Source of the DNA: Collinsella sp.
GTDB lineage: Bacteria; Actinomycetota; Coriobacteriia; Coriobacteriales; Coriobacteriaceae
Assembly (NCBI GenBank): GCA_019413955.1
Contig: DXMX01000007.1
Span: forward strand, 2,176-47,698
DNA: 45,523 nt
Reading direction: 5' to 3'
Position numbers and translations under genes: made by a program
Shown: positions 7,687 to 16,204 of the stretch, in pieces
Layout of the letters: each line of letters starts with the position of its first letter
Position numbering within the stretch: position 1 is the first letter of the stretch
The notes under the pieces: generated by a model
The model's database searches: none
Told to the model about the DNA's origin: nothing
What the model saw: the letters and a program-made list of their open reading frames with translations, nothing else

Positions 7687-9867
7687 GTGGCCAAGACGGT
7701 ATATTCCGATAACCAAAATAATGTCGATGCCCTGGCTGAACGTCTGAGCAGCCAGACGTCGCTTTCTGCCGAGCGTGCCAAGCTGGTTGCCTACGACCTG
7801 CTCTGCCGCAAGGCGCTCAAGATTAAGTCGAGTGCGCTGGCGCAGATTTTCCGCTCCGTCGATAAGGAATGTGACACCAAGGCGATGCGCGATGAGCTTA
7901 TCGCGGCAAATATCGTGACAAAGATCGAGGGTAGCGGCATTAACGGGCGCCCGGCGTTCTATACCATCAATGCCGAGATCCGCGATGTCCAGGAGCAGCC
8001 TGCCGAGTCCGTCGAAGATTTTGTCGTCGAGGATTCCGCTGACGTGCCTGCTGTGGAAGAAGTTGCTCCGCGTGAGCATGTCGATACCGATGAGTTGCTC
8101 GATGAGAACGTCGTGCGTGCCTTTACGGTCAAGGCAGGACGCGGCGGTTTTGGCGGGGGTGGCAAGCACGATGCGCAGCGCCGCGCCCAGCAGGAGCGCT
8201 TCCGTCGCGCCGTTGCTCAAAAGGGTGAGACGGATGCTGAGGCCGTCGAGGAAAAGTCCGTCGGGATGCAGGAGCCGACTCGCACTCAAGAGCATGCTGA
8301 GATCCAGGAGCCCAAGCGTCGCCGCGGTGCCCACTTTAAGGCCGAGCAGCGAGGTATTGCATGCGAGGTCCAGGATTCCGTCGAGGCTGCTGACGCGTCC
8401 GATGAACCGGTCAAGAAGGCTCCGGGTTCATGCCGTCCCGGACGTGGTTTTGCGGGGCGCGCGTATCCCGTAAGGCGTCAGGAGAAGAGCGAGCCGGCTT
8501 CGACCACTCAGGACGAGAAGGACGAGAAGGCCGTTGAGCCGGCGGCTCGCGAACAGAAGCCTGTTGAGCCGCAGCTTGAGGTTGATGCCGAGGCCAAGGG
8601 CCAGCAGCCTACTGATGAGCAGACGGAGCAGGGCGCGTCGAGCAAGCCTCGCCGCCGTCGCCATCGTGGGGGCCGCAGTTCCCATGCCGAGACTGCAGTC
8701 GAGAGGACCACGCCGCAGGACGAGGATGCGAAGGCCGAGGTTTCTTCGGGGCAGCCTAAGCGCCAGCCTGCGAAGGAGAGCAAGTCCGATCGTCCGCAGA
8801 AGCAGGCGTCTATGCCGAAGCGCGAGCGCAATTCCCAAGGCGATTCTAAGCGCAAGTCTCAGAGGAAGCCGGAGTCTGCCGCAGCAGATACTGTTGCCCA
8901 GCAGCCCAAGTCGGCCGTTCACGGCGAGGTCTCGGCGCTTGCCCTTGCCCGCGTTTTAGGCAGGCAGCTGCTCAAAGTTGTCCCTACGCCCACGGCGCTC
9001 TCTAAGATCAAGGAGCAGCAGACACAGATCGTAAAGGTCGAGGGCAAGGACGGCAAAAAGGCTCCGCAGCGCACTCAGCACAACGAGATGTCCAACCGCA
9101 AGATTGCCGAGGAGATTGCGATCATCCAGGCTTGGATTGAGCAGAATCGCGGTGCCGACACGCCGGTCGCTTCACGTCGCCAGCGCGCCTACCAGATTTT
9201 TAACGATGAGAAGGCCTTTGACGGCAAGCACGGCGAGCGCTTGATTCGGCGTATGACCGAAAAGGGCATCAGCATGCAGGCGATCAAGGTCGCCCCCAAT
9301 CGCCCCGTGCACTTTACGGGCTTCTTTACGCTGGGCGCCGACAAGCCGTTCATTATGGTCGAGAACCTGGACACCTACGACGAGATCGTCAAGCTGCTGC
9401 GTGGCCGCAAGCACGCCAAGCTCTTTGGCATCAAGGTGGGCGGCGTGATTTTTGGCGGCGGATGCAAGGCGAGCGTCTCGCATGCCCTGGACGATTATCT
9501 GGCCGAGATTGGCTATCGCTTTAACTACGTCTACTACGTGGGCGATATCGATCGCGAGGGCGCGCGCATCGTCGAGCAGACTCGCAATGCCAATGTGGTT
9601 GAGATTCGCCTGCATGCCGGCATGTATCGCGCTATGCTCGCCGAGCATAAGCGTCGCGTGAAGGCCGGCGGCGAGTGCGAGCCCGCGGCTGCCAACCAGG
9701 GCGTGCCGCAGAACCTGGCAGCGACGATCAAGGATCTGCCCATGGTTACGCGCGTGCAGTTCCGCAACGTGCTGCGTGAAGGCGGGCGCATTCCGCAGGA
9801 GATTCTGATGACCGCAGACTATCGGGATGGCGACTCGGGAAGCTTCGACCGCATGCTGAACAATTAG
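7687..9867 (+). CDS. Large charged protein with JetD/DUF2220-like Toprim C-terminus
   Basis: A 726-residue protein in three parts. Residues 1 to about 95 look like a helical, winged-helix-type domain. About 100-430 is a low-complexity Glu/Lys/Arg/Ala/Pro-rich, probably disordered stretch. About 450-726 is a compact domain with E559 (MVENLDTY), FGGGCKASV and the acidic GDIDREGARI with D620 and D622. That order (E, then GGG, then DxD followed by G) matches Toprim folds and most resembles the C-terminal part of JetD/DUF2220 proteins, the nuclease of Wadjet systems. No jetA, jetB or jetC partner lies nearby. GTG at 7687 is chosen because GAAAGG lies 6 nt upstream; an ATG at 7663 has no ribosome site. 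Function unknown. Confidence 0.6.
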   Translation: MAKTVYSDNQNNVDALAERLSSQTSLSAERAKLVAYDLLCRKALKIKSSALAQIFRSVDKECDTKAMRDELIAANIVTKIEGSGINGRPAFYTINAEIRDVQEQPAESVEDFVVEDSADVPAVEEVAPREHVDTDELLDENVVRAFTVKAGRGGFGGGGKHDAQRRAQQERFRRAVAQKGETDAEAVEEKSVGMQEPTRTQEHAEIQEPKRRRGAHFKAEQRGIACEVQDSVEAADASDEPVKKAPGSCRPGRGFAGRAYPVRRQEKSEPASTTQDEKDEKAVEPAAREQKPVEPQLEVDAEAKGQQPTDEQTEQGASSKPRRRRHRGGRSSHAETAVERTTPQDEDAKAEVSSGQPKRQPAKESKSDRPQKQASMPKRERNSQGDSKRKSQRKPESAAADTVAQQPKSAVHGEVSALALARVLGRQLLKVVPTPTALSKIKEQQTQIVKVEGKDGKKAPQRTQHNEMSNRKIAEEIAIIQAWIEQNRGADTPVASRRQRAYQIFNDEKAFDGKHGERLIRRMTEKGISMQAIKVAPNRPVHFTGFFTLGADKPFIMVENLDTYDEIVKLLRGRKHAKLFGIKVGGVIFGGGCKASVSHALDDYLAEIGYRFNYVYYVGDIDREGARIVEQTRNANVVEIRLHAGMYRAMLAEHKRRVKAGGECEPAAANQGVPQNLAATIKDLPMVTRVQFRNVLREGGRIPQEILMTADYRDGDSGSFDRMLNN

Positions 9868-9875
9868 ATTCCGCC

Positions 9876-10012
9876 GGCCCCGGGAGAGCGGGGACACCGG
9901 CTTAGGTTTCCTGCTCTACAGTCCTGCTCACGACGGAGGCCACATTAAGTGGCCTCCTGTTCGTGCGGAACTCGCGATAAACCTAAGCCGGTGTCCCCGC
10001 TCTCCCGGGGCC
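9876..10012. repeat. Giant hairpin repeat, copy 3 (34-bp arms)
   Basis: Perfect inverted arms of 34 nt (9876-9909 and 9979-10012) enclose the 69-nt core (9910-9978). The inner hairpin is GGAGGCCAC / GTGGCCTCC with the ATTAA loop; it differs from copy 1 on both sides, so pairing is kept. It starts 9 nt after the stop of the preceding gene. Confidence 0.9.
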
Positions 10013-10133
10013 TGTGGTTACTTGGTTGTTGCATGCGGCTCGCTTTTCGGAACAGGGCTGATAATTCTAGATGCAAGGCGCTCTTGGTCGTTATGGGCCT
10101 GGGGCGTCTGTCTTATATAGGTAGATTCCTTGC

Positions 10134-10150
10134 GGGTTCGAATCCCTCCG
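10134..10150 (+). other. tRNA T-arm fragment, inverted copy of tRNA-Gln segment
   Basis: Seventeen bases (GGGTTCGAATCCCTCCG) are identical to the T-arm and 3' acceptor side of the tRNA-Gln encoded on the other strand at 10215-10231. The preceding 60-80 nt do not fold into a convincing tRNA: the 5' sequence pairs with only about five bases of the would-be acceptor. It is probably a relic of a tRNA gene or of integration at one. The rest of 10013-10157 holds nothing else I recognise. Confidence 0.5.
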
Positions 10151-10157
10151 CTTGCTC

Positions 10158-10200
10158 ACAAGAAAAGCCTCCCGATCGGCTATGCGTTCGAGAGGCTTGT
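10158..10200 (-). terminator. Possible terminator of tRNA-Gln
   Basis: On the minus strand AAGCCTC and GAGGCTT (10192-10198 and 10165-10171) bracket a 20-nt loop and are followed by TTTTCTTG. It lies directly downstream of the tRNA. The stem is short, so confidence is modest. Confidence 0.45.
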
Positions 10201-10205
10201 TTCTT

Positions 10206-10280
10206 TGGCTGGGACGGAGGGATTCGAACCCCCAACAGCCGGCACCAAAAACCGGAGTTCTACCGTTGAACTACGTCCCA
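10206..10280 (-). tRNA. tRNA-Gln (UUG)
   Basis: The minus strand folds as a full cloverleaf. The 7-bp acceptor begins TGGGACG and pairs with CGTCCCA, the D arm contains AGTTCAACGGTAGAACT, the anticodon stem is CCGGT/GCCGG with loop TTTTGGT giving anticodon TTG, and the T arm is GGGGTTCGAATCCCT. The discriminator is G and CCA is encoded in the DNA. Confidence 0.95.
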
Positions 10281-10318
10281 ATGTGTGGCGTTGCCCAAAA
10301 GCAACTCGTTTAGTTTAC

Positions 10319-11224
10319 CTAATCTGCGAGGGCATCGCAAACGCCATCGAGCAGGCGTACGGCGAGTGTCTGCGCGTCGCTGGCCGTGAAGGTGCCGTTG
10401 TAGCGCGTCATGCCCGTGAGCTCAATGCGAATGCGAGCCGGCTTCTGCTGCGCGGCGACATTGGCGGTGCGGATGCGCTGGGCCAGGTTGTGGCACTCGG
10501 CGAGGGCAATCGTGGCGCGCGGTGCGGCGTCGGCGGGCAGCTCGTCGCTTGCGATTTCGAGCACCAGGTCAACGTCGGTTGGGACCTCGGAGTCGCAGAG
10601 CATCATGCCGCTGTTGTCGGTCGTTGCCGTGGCGATATTCCACATGCGCGACGCAACACTGCGCGCGATGGGGTCCTCGCCGATAACGGCAATCTGGAAG
10701 CGCTCGAGCACGTTGGCGGCGCGAGCAAAACCGATGCGGGACTCGGCTTCGGTGACCGAGGGCTTGCCCTCCCACACATGGTGCAGGCGGTTGATGTAGG
10801 CGTAGGTGTCCTGGAAGGCCATGCCGTCGGCAAACAGGCCGACATTTTCCTGGAACTGCTGCAGGGCGGCCTCGGTATGCGGACCAAAGTAGCCGTCGTC
10901 TTCGCCACAGGCAAAGCCCAAAACGTTGAGAGCGCGCTGCAGGGCCTGCACATCGGCGCCATGGAAATTGGGCATGCGCAGATAGAGGGTGCGGTCGCCC
11001 AGCTTATACGTAGCGTCTACAAGGGCGCTCCAACAGGGGATATCGACGGCATGACCGGCAGCAAGGCCGCTGTCGAGCCTGAAGGTGCTGACGGCCTGCT
11101 CAGTGGTGGCTCCAAAGTACTTGTCGGTGACTTCGGCGGCATCAATCGTGTAGCCGAGCTGCAGGAGACGAGACTGCACGTCCTCGACGGCTGCTCCTTG
11201 CATGCCCGTTGTAATAGGTTCCAT
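10319..11224 (-). CDS. Protein with two peptidoglycan-binding repeats
   Basis: A 301-residue protein with two PG_binding_1 repeats: about residues 6-55 (VEDVQSRLLQLGY, then FGATTEQAVSTF) and about 88-138 (VQALQRALNVLGF, then YFGPHTEAALQQFQ). The remaining C-terminal half is an alpha/beta-looking domain without a visible catalytic motif. The domain order recalls CwlM-like proteins of Actinobacteria, in which two PG-binding repeats precede an amidase-3 domain, but the zinc ligands of an active amidase are not evident. No signal peptide is seen, so it is probably cytoplasmic and perhaps regulatory. It lies alone, convergent with nothing, 38 nt from tRNA-Gln. Confidence 0.7.
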   Translation of the reverse strand: MEPITTGMQGAAVEDVQSRLLQLGYTIDAAEVTDKYFGATTEQAVSTFRLDSGLAAGHAVDIPCWSALVDATYKLGDRTLYLRMPNFHGADVQALQRALNVLGFACGEDDGYFGPHTEAALQQFQENVGLFADGMAFQDTYAYINRLHHVWEGKPSVTEAESRIGFARAANVLERFQIAVIGEDPIARSVASRMWNIATATTDNSGMMLCDSEVPTDVDLVLEIASDELPADAAPRATIALAECHNLAQRIRTANVAAQQKPARIRIELTGMTRYNGTFTASDAQTLAVRLLDGVCDALAD

Positions 11225-11362
11225 GAACGAACCCCTTTCGGCGTACCATTCGTACTATTTGAGCGTCTGTCGGATAGACAACGCAAAGGGATGCATAAAC
11301 ATGCACTCAACAGTGTAGCAAGTTGTGCCTAAATACGCTGCTGACAGGTTTTATAACACCCG

Positions 11363-12388
11363 TTAGTTAAGGCGCTCCACAAAGAAATCTGCCATGGAGA
11401 GGAACAGCTCGCGTGCGTGCGGATCAAGCTCAACGTTCTCGATGGCCGCTTTGGCCTTAGCGGTCAGGTCGAGCGCGTAAGTGTGGGCGTAATCGATAGA
11501 GCCGGTCTCCTGGAAGATCTCCACGGCGCGTGCGAGCTGCGCAGGGTCCTCGGTGCCCGAGGAAAGGATTGCCTCGATCTCGTCGTGATAGCGCTTGTCT
11601 GACAGGGCATGCACGGCAACGAGGGTGCGCTTGCCCTCGGTGATATCGGTGCGGAAGTCCTTGTTGGCGGCCCCCTTGGTGCCGATCAAGTTGAGCAGGT
11701 CGTCTTGAATCTGGAAGGCAAGGCCCGTGTGCAGCCCAAAGGCGCGCAGTGCCTCAATCTGCTCTTCGCTGCCGCCGCCGATAATGGCTCCGGCGGCAAG
11801 CGGCGTCGCTCCGCTGTAGTACGCGGTCTTGTGCGTCGCCATGTCCAGATAATCGTCGACCGAAATGTCAAAGCGCTCGTCGCGGACCCAGCCCAGGTCG
11901 AGCGCTTGGCCCTCGATGGTACGGACGATCATCTCGGTAAGCTCGTGGAGCACGTGAAGCTTCACGTCTGCGTTGAGTGTGGGGTCGTCGAGAACCGTCT
12001 TGGTGACCATGGTGAGCGCCAGGTCACCGCAGTTGATGGCAAGACCGGTGCCCTCGGTAAGGTGCATGCAGGGCTTGCCGCGACGAATCTGCCCGTTGTC
12101 GGCGATGTCGTCGTGGATGAGTGCGCCCGACTGAAAGTGCTCGATGGCCGCCGCTGCGCTGCGGGCGCTCTCAAAGCTGCCGCCTACCGCAGTGGCGGCG
12201 AGCATGCAGATGAGCGGGCGGTGGCGCTTGCCAGCGTTTGCCGTAAATGCCGAGAGCGGGGTATACAGGTAGCGCTCGATATCGGCGGAAGTCGCCTGTC
12301 CGTCAAAGAACGTGGCCAGATAGTCGTTAATCTGGTCAAAGTGCTGGGCTAAAAAGCTGGTAAACGGACTGGACACGGGTTCTCGCAT
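11363..12388 (-). CDS. Polyprenyl (isoprenyl) diphosphate synthase
   Basis: Chain-elongating trans-prenyltransferase that condenses isopentenyl diphosphate with allylic diphosphates, for quinones or lipid carriers. The first aspartate-rich motif is DDIAD in ALIHDDIADNGQIRRGKP; the second is in LAFQIQDDLLNL. GKRHRPLICM is the IPP-binding lysine/arginine segment. The 341 residues fit the long-chain (IspB/GGPS) size class. The ATG start is followed directly by a homologous helical N-terminus. Chain length cannot be read reliably from the residues before the first motif. Confidence 0.9.
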   Translation of the reverse strand: MREPVSSPFTSFLAQHFDQINDYLATFFDGQATSADIERYLYTPLSAFTANAGKRHRPLICMLAATAVGGSFESARSAAAAIEHFQSGALIHDDIADNGQIRRGKPCMHLTEGTGLAINCGDLALTMVTKTVLDDPTLNADVKLHVLHELTEMIVRTIEGQALDLGWVRDERFDISVDDYLDMATHKTAYYSGATPLAAGAIIGGGSEEQIEALRAFGLHTGLAFQIQDDLLNLIGTKGAANKDFRTDITEGKRTLVAVHALSDKRYHDEIEAILSSGTEDPAQLARAVEIFQETGSIDYAHTYALDLTAKAKAAIENVELDPHARELFLSMADFFVERLN

Positions 12389-12503
12389 TCTTTGATAGGT
12401 TGCATCGTTGCATTATGCAGACAACATATTGCCACATTAGGGCGTCGAGCGCGGCGGTTGAAGACGATTGGTCCATGCGGCCGCAAGTGCGGTAGGGGCT
12501 TGG

Positions 12504-14954
12504 CTAGATAAGCCCAAAGTGTTCGAGCGCGGTGACGACGCCGTCGTGGTCGATGCTGTCGGTGACATAGTCGGCCTTTTCCTTGAGGAAGTCCGGTGCA
12601 TTGCCCATGGCGATGCCAACGTCGACGGCGTTCATCAGCGAGACGTCATTGCTGGCGTCGCCGATGCCGTATACGGTTCCGTGGTGGGGATCGAGGGCGT
12701 CGAGTACGGACTGGATACCCTCGCGCTTGGTGCATTCGCGAGGCGAAATCTCGGTCACTTCGAGCTCGAGCTCGTTAAAGCAGAGCAGCGGCTCAAACGC
12801 TTGATCCTGAGCGATGCGGTTGGCAAGCGACGTGGACATTAAGATCTTGTAGGCGCTGTAATGTTGCAGCTGCGTAATTGCATCGCCCACGGTGCGGGCG
12901 TATCCCGGGGCGTCGGGCGCATCGGCACCCATGCGAACGACGCCATTGAGTCCCTCAAAACGAATCACTTCGTCCGATTGCTCAAGAATGGGAGCAAGGC
13001 GCTGCAGCATGCCGGGCGTCATCGCCAAATCGCGAATCACGTGTCCCTCAAGTTCGACATAGCCACCCGCGAGGCAGACGATGCCGGTCCAGGGCAGCTC
13101 GAGCAGCTTTGGATGGATGCAGCTCAGCGTGCGCCCTGTGCAGATAAACGCCATATTGCCCTTGGCGACAAAATCACGGATGGCTTGCGAGACCGCTTCA
13201 TTGGGATAGGGGGAGAGGTCTCGCTCGCTCTCGGGAAGCTCTTGTGCCACTCGAGGGTCTTGCCAGGCGAGTGTTCCGTCGATATCGAAGAAGCAGATAT
13301 CGCCGCGCTTATGGGCTGCGCTGGCGGCAGGGGAGGCCGAGGTGGTGGGCACAAATCCCGGCTCGAGGCCCATGATCTGGTCAAAATGCTCTTTAACGCG
13401 GGGAACGGAGATGCCAATAATCACCTGGGCGGTCTTGCCCGTAATGATGAGGCCCTTGGCGCCCACCGCGACAAACGACGCATTATCTGCAACGATGGAA
13501 GGGTCTGCGACCTCGACGCGCAGGCGCGTGGCGCAGTTGGTTGCGCCCACGATATTGCCAACGCCACCTAAAAGCTGAATTACCCGCTCAGCGAGGACGT
13601 GATCTTGATCGGATTGAATACTGACCTCGCCATTGGGAGATTGCTCTTTGGCAAAGCCGCTTCCGGTTAAACGATCGATTGCCGCGCGATTGGAGACATG
13701 ATCCTCGCGGCCCGGCGTCTTAAGGTCATAGACCAAGATGAGTGCTCGAAAACTAACAAAAAAGATGAGGCTAAAGGCAAGACCGATACCGAGCGCCAAA
13801 AGGTAGGAGCCGGCATGCATTCGCATGAGTGGGATGAAGTTGAAGGCCGTCATTTCCATGAGACCGCCCGAGAAGATGCCGACGATGCCAAAGAAGTTCA
13901 TGGTCATGGCAAGGCAGGAGGATAGGACGGCGTAGAGCAAAAAGAGTCCGGGATAGGTGAACATAAAGAGAAACTCGAGCGGCTCGGTGACGCCGCAGAC
14001 CACCGAGGCGACGATGGCGGGCAAAAGGATGACTTTAAGGCCGGCGCGGCGTTCGGGTTTGGCGGTGAAATAGAATGCTGCCGCGATGGCGGGAAGGCCA
14101 AAGAGCTTGCCCCAGCCGGTGGCGGTAAAACCTGCCCAGGGCGCAAGTTCATTTAAAGGGCGCGTGCTATGGGAGAGAATGGGGAGCAGGTTGGTCCACG
14201 TGGCGTAAATACCGTCGTGAATGACCAGATTGTCGTAATAGATGGGCATATAGAGCAGATGGTGCAGCCCCATGGGCTCGAGCGCTCGCTCCAAAAACAC
14301 AAAGATGCCCACGCCGAAGGGGCCGACGCCCGCAAGTGCGTGGCGCAGCGTTTCGGTCACAGCGTATGCGAAGGGCACGATGGCGGCCGAGATGGCGGCA
14401 AGGGCAAACACGGCAAAAAAGCTGATGAGGTAGACCAGCGAGGAACCCGAGAAGGTGCCGAGCCAATCGGGAACCTTGGCATCGTAGAAGCGGTCATGGA
14501 TGGCAACGACGGTTGCCGACACCGCCAGCGGGCCGATAATGCCGGTGTCGAGCGTCTTGATGCCGTCGATGACGGTGATGCCGCTGGCGGGGGTCAAAGA
14601 TGATGGGTACTTAAGTCCAAGGTTGTCTCCGCTCAGCTTAATGATCTCGCTCAAAAAGAAGCAATAGGCAAAATAGGCCACGAGTGCCTCGAGGCAGCAG
14701 CGTGCCGGTTGCTTTTGGGCAAGACCGATAGGCAGCGCTACGGCAAAAAGGAGCGGGAGACGTTTAAAGACCGTCCACGAGCCGCGCTGGATGATGGTCC
14801 AGAAAACGTACCAAGGGGTTCCGTATACGGCGAGATCGCCGACGATGTCTACGGTCGTGGCGAGGGCGGAGATGCCGACCATGAGGCCTGATATAGAAAA
14901 CAGCATGGCGGGCGCGAACATGGCTCCGCCAAAACGTTGGATTTTCTGCAGCAT
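12504..14954 (-). CDS. PTS sugar permease EIIC-EIIB fused to a HAD sugar phosphatase
   Basis: An 816-residue three-part protein. Residues 1 to about 430 are an EIIC of the glucose/alpha-glucoside class with many membrane spans and the GVTEPLEFLF motif. About 455-540 is EIIB with the phosphorylated cysteine C474 in TNCATRLRVEV. About 550-816 is a Cof-type HAD hydrolase starting FFDIDGTL (D557, D559) with the late GIGDASNDVSLMNAVDVGIAMGNA-type motif. The fusion would phosphorylate sugar during uptake and possibly dephosphorylate it at once. The ATG at 14954 has GGAAGG 7 nt upstream; a 12-residue longer start lacks one. It diverges from a TreR-like regulator across a region with two GTTTAAAC sites. 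There is no EIIA domain, so a general EIIA must serve it. Confidence 0.92.
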   Translation of the reverse strand: MLQKIQRFGGAMFAPAMLFSISGLMVGISALATTVDIVGDLAVYGTPWYVFWTIIQRGSWTVFKRLPLLFAVALPIGLAQKQPARCCLEALVAYFAYCFFLSEIIKLSGDNLGLKYPSSLTPASGITVIDGIKTLDTGIIGPLAVSATVVAIHDRFYDAKVPDWLGTFSGSSLVYLISFFAVFALAAISAAIVPFAYAVTETLRHALAGVGPFGVGIFVFLERALEPMGLHHLLYMPIYYDNLVIHDGIYATWTNLLPILSHSTRPLNELAPWAGFTATGWGKLFGLPAIAAAFYFTAKPERRAGLKVILLPAIVASVVCGVTEPLEFLFMFTYPGLFLLYAVLSSCLAMTMNFFGIVGIFSGGLMEMTAFNFIPLMRMHAGSYLLALGIGLAFSLIFFVSFRALILVYDLKTPGREDHVSNRAAIDRLTGSGFAKEQSPNGEVSIQSDQDHVLAERVIQLLGGVGNIVGATNCATRLRVEVADPSIVADNASFVAVGAKGLIITGKTAQVIIGISVPRVKEHFDQIMGLEPGFVPTTSASPAASAAHKRGDICFFDIDGTLAWQDPRVAQELPESERDLSPYPNEAVSQAIRDFVAKGNMAFICTGRTLSCIHPKLLELPWTGIVCLAGGYVELEGHVIRDLAMTPGMLQRLAPILEQSDEVIRFEGLNGVVRMGADAPDAPGYARTVGDAITQLQHYSAYKILMSTSLANRIAQDQAFEPLLCFNELELEVTEISPRECTKREGIQSVLDALDPHHGTVYGIGDASNDVSLMNAVDVGIAMGNAPDFLKEKADYVTDSIDHDGVVTALEHFGLI

Positions 14955-14991
14955 AATATGCCTTCCGGATGCAACATGCTGTGCGAGCAAG

Positions 14992-15005
14992 AACGTTTAA
15001 ACAAT
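14992..15005. promoter_or_regulatory. Predicted TTGTTTAAACAA-type operator before the PTS gene
   Basis: AACGTTTAAACAAT at 14992-15005 contains the 8-bp palindrome GTTTAAAC (14995-15002), 41 nt upstream of the PTS-HAD start. It belongs to a set of five similar sites around the sugar genes (15117, 16010, 16085 and 25036 are the others). Confidence 0.55.
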
Positions 15006-15113
15006 GAACTCATTGTAGAGGACTGGCTGCTTGCCGCATTGACGGTTTTGATTCGGTCCGATTTGGGTTTCGGGGGAACCGTCGACGGTAAATAATCCGT
15101 GCTTTACCGATAA

Positions 15114-15127
15114 TCGGTTTAAACAAC
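15114..15127. promoter_or_regulatory. Predicted operator before the GntR regulator
   Basis: TCGGTTTAAACAAC, with the GTTTAAAC palindrome at 15117-15124, lies about 55 nt upstream of the regulator's ATG. It fits autoregulation by the adjacent GntR protein. Confidence 0.55.
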
Positions 15128-15178
15128 TTTAAGAAATGCTATCGTGCCTAGCCATACATATTCATTAGAGGTGAAATC

Positions 15179-15898
15179 ATGCCAAAAGCGATTTACGAAG
15201 GAATCTACCGCGAGATCCGTTCGCGCATCATTAACGGGACCTATGCGTTTCAGGAGATGCTGCCAACCGAAGCCGAGCTGACCGCGGAGTTTGGCTGCAC
15301 GCGCAATACCGTTCGACGCGCCTTGAGCATGCTGGCCGACCAGATGTTTGTGCAGCCTATACACGGTAAGGGCGTGCGCGTTATTTGGCTTAAGGGCGAA
15401 ACCGACATGCTGGGCGCACTCGAAGAGGTTGAGTCGTTTGGCGAGTTCGCAAAACGCAACAATGCCGTCGCATCGACCGAGGTCAAGTCTTTTGAACATT
15501 TGATTTGCACTGAGCAACTCTCTCGCCGCCTGGGCTTCAAGGTGGGCGAGGAGCTGATTCGCGTAGTGCGTGTCCGAAGCCTCAACGGCAGCGCGCGCCA
15601 AGTGGACCATGGCTACTTTTTGGCGTCGGTCGCCAAGGGCCTGACCCCCGAGATCGCGGCGGATTCTATCTACGGCTATCTGGAGCACAAGCGCGGCGTC
15701 AAAGTGATGGCGAGCCGTCGTACGGTGAGTGTCGAGCTCGCCAACGATGAGGACTGCAGCTATCTGGACCTTGGCAAGTACAACTGCGTCGCCGTTATGG
15801 AGAGCCAGTCGTACACCTCGGACGGCATCTTGTTCGAGGTCACGCATGCCCGCACACACCCCGAGATCTTCCATTACCGCGTCAATTCCAAGCGATAG
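15179..15898 (+). CDS. GntR family regulator with UTRA domain, TreR-like
   Basis: A 239-residue transcription factor. Residues 1-68 are a winged helix of the GntR class (YREIRSRIINGTYAFQEMLPTEAELTAEFGCTRNTVRRAL region). Residues about 90-235 are a UTRA sugar-phosphate-binding domain. GAGGTGA lies 6 nt before the ATG. It is divergent from the PTS-HAD gene and directly upstream of the sugar ABC importer. Family members such as TreR bind a phosphosugar and release a palindromic operator. The repeated TTGTTTAAACAA palindromes around this block are its likely targets. The inducer could be trehalose-6-phosphate, a maltose phosphate or another PTS product. Confidence 0.88.
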   Translation: MPKAIYEGIYREIRSRIINGTYAFQEMLPTEAELTAEFGCTRNTVRRALSMLADQMFVQPIHGKGVRVIWLKGETDMLGALEEVESFGEFAKRNNAVASTEVKSFEHLICTEQLSRRLGFKVGEELIRVVRVRSLNGSARQVDHGYFLASVAKGLTPEIAADSIYGYLEHKRGVKVMASRRTVSVELANDEDCSYLDLGKYNCVAVMESQSYTSDGILFEVTHARTHPEIFHYRVNSKR

Positions 15899-15939
15899 CC
15901 GGCTAGCTCGCAGCCTGACGAGACTCATGCCCTCAAAGC

Positions 15940-15990
15940 GAAAACGCCCGGTCAAACCGACGATGCATCGGCTTGATCGGGCGTTTTCTC
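15940..15990 (+). terminator. Terminator after the GntR regulator
   Basis: A long stem of 21 bp with two wobble or mismatched positions, starting GAAAACGCCCG and ending CGGGCGTTTTC, encloses a 7-nt loop. It begins about 40 nt after the regulator stop; the T-rich end of the 3' arm makes it work mainly in the forward direction. Confidence 0.8.
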
Positions 15991-16009
15991 TGCATTTGAT
16001 AATAAATAA

Positions 16010-16021
16010 TTGTTTATACAA
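16010..16021. promoter_or_regulatory. Predicted operator 1 of the sugar ABC operon
   Basis: TTGTTTATACAA matches the palindrome TTGTTTAAACAA at 11 of 12 positions. It lies 184 nt before the binding-protein gene and 64 nt before the second site. Confidence 0.5.
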
Positions 16022-16084
16022 AACTTGTCAAGTATCAAGTTGAAATTACCGTTCACCGAAGTTTTTCTACCGCTCTAGTAATAC

Positions 16085-16096
16085 TTGTTCAAACAA
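16085..16096. promoter_or_regulatory. Predicted operator 2 of the sugar ABC operon
   Basis: TTGTTCAAACAA matches the palindrome at 11 of 12 positions. The leader that follows (16097-16204) contains two small hairpins, GGGGCAAAGTCCCC and GGCGGC/GCCGCC, before the ribosome site. Confidence 0.55.
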
Positions 16097-16204
16097 CTAG
16101 CCAAATAGCGTATTGTACAAGTCAGCAAAAGGGGCAAAGTCCCCGAGCCAATCTCCGAAGGCGGCGGCAAAGGGTGCCGCCACGGTGTGAAAGGGTGGAT
16201 TGTA

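Noticed and set aside
7687..9867. Wadjet defence system
   Set aside because: Only a JetD-like C-terminal domain is present; no jetA, jetB or jetC gene lies in the window.
10073..10156. Possible second tRNA on the plus strand
   Set aside because: Only the T-arm is convincing; the acceptor has about five pairs and no anticodon stem could be found.
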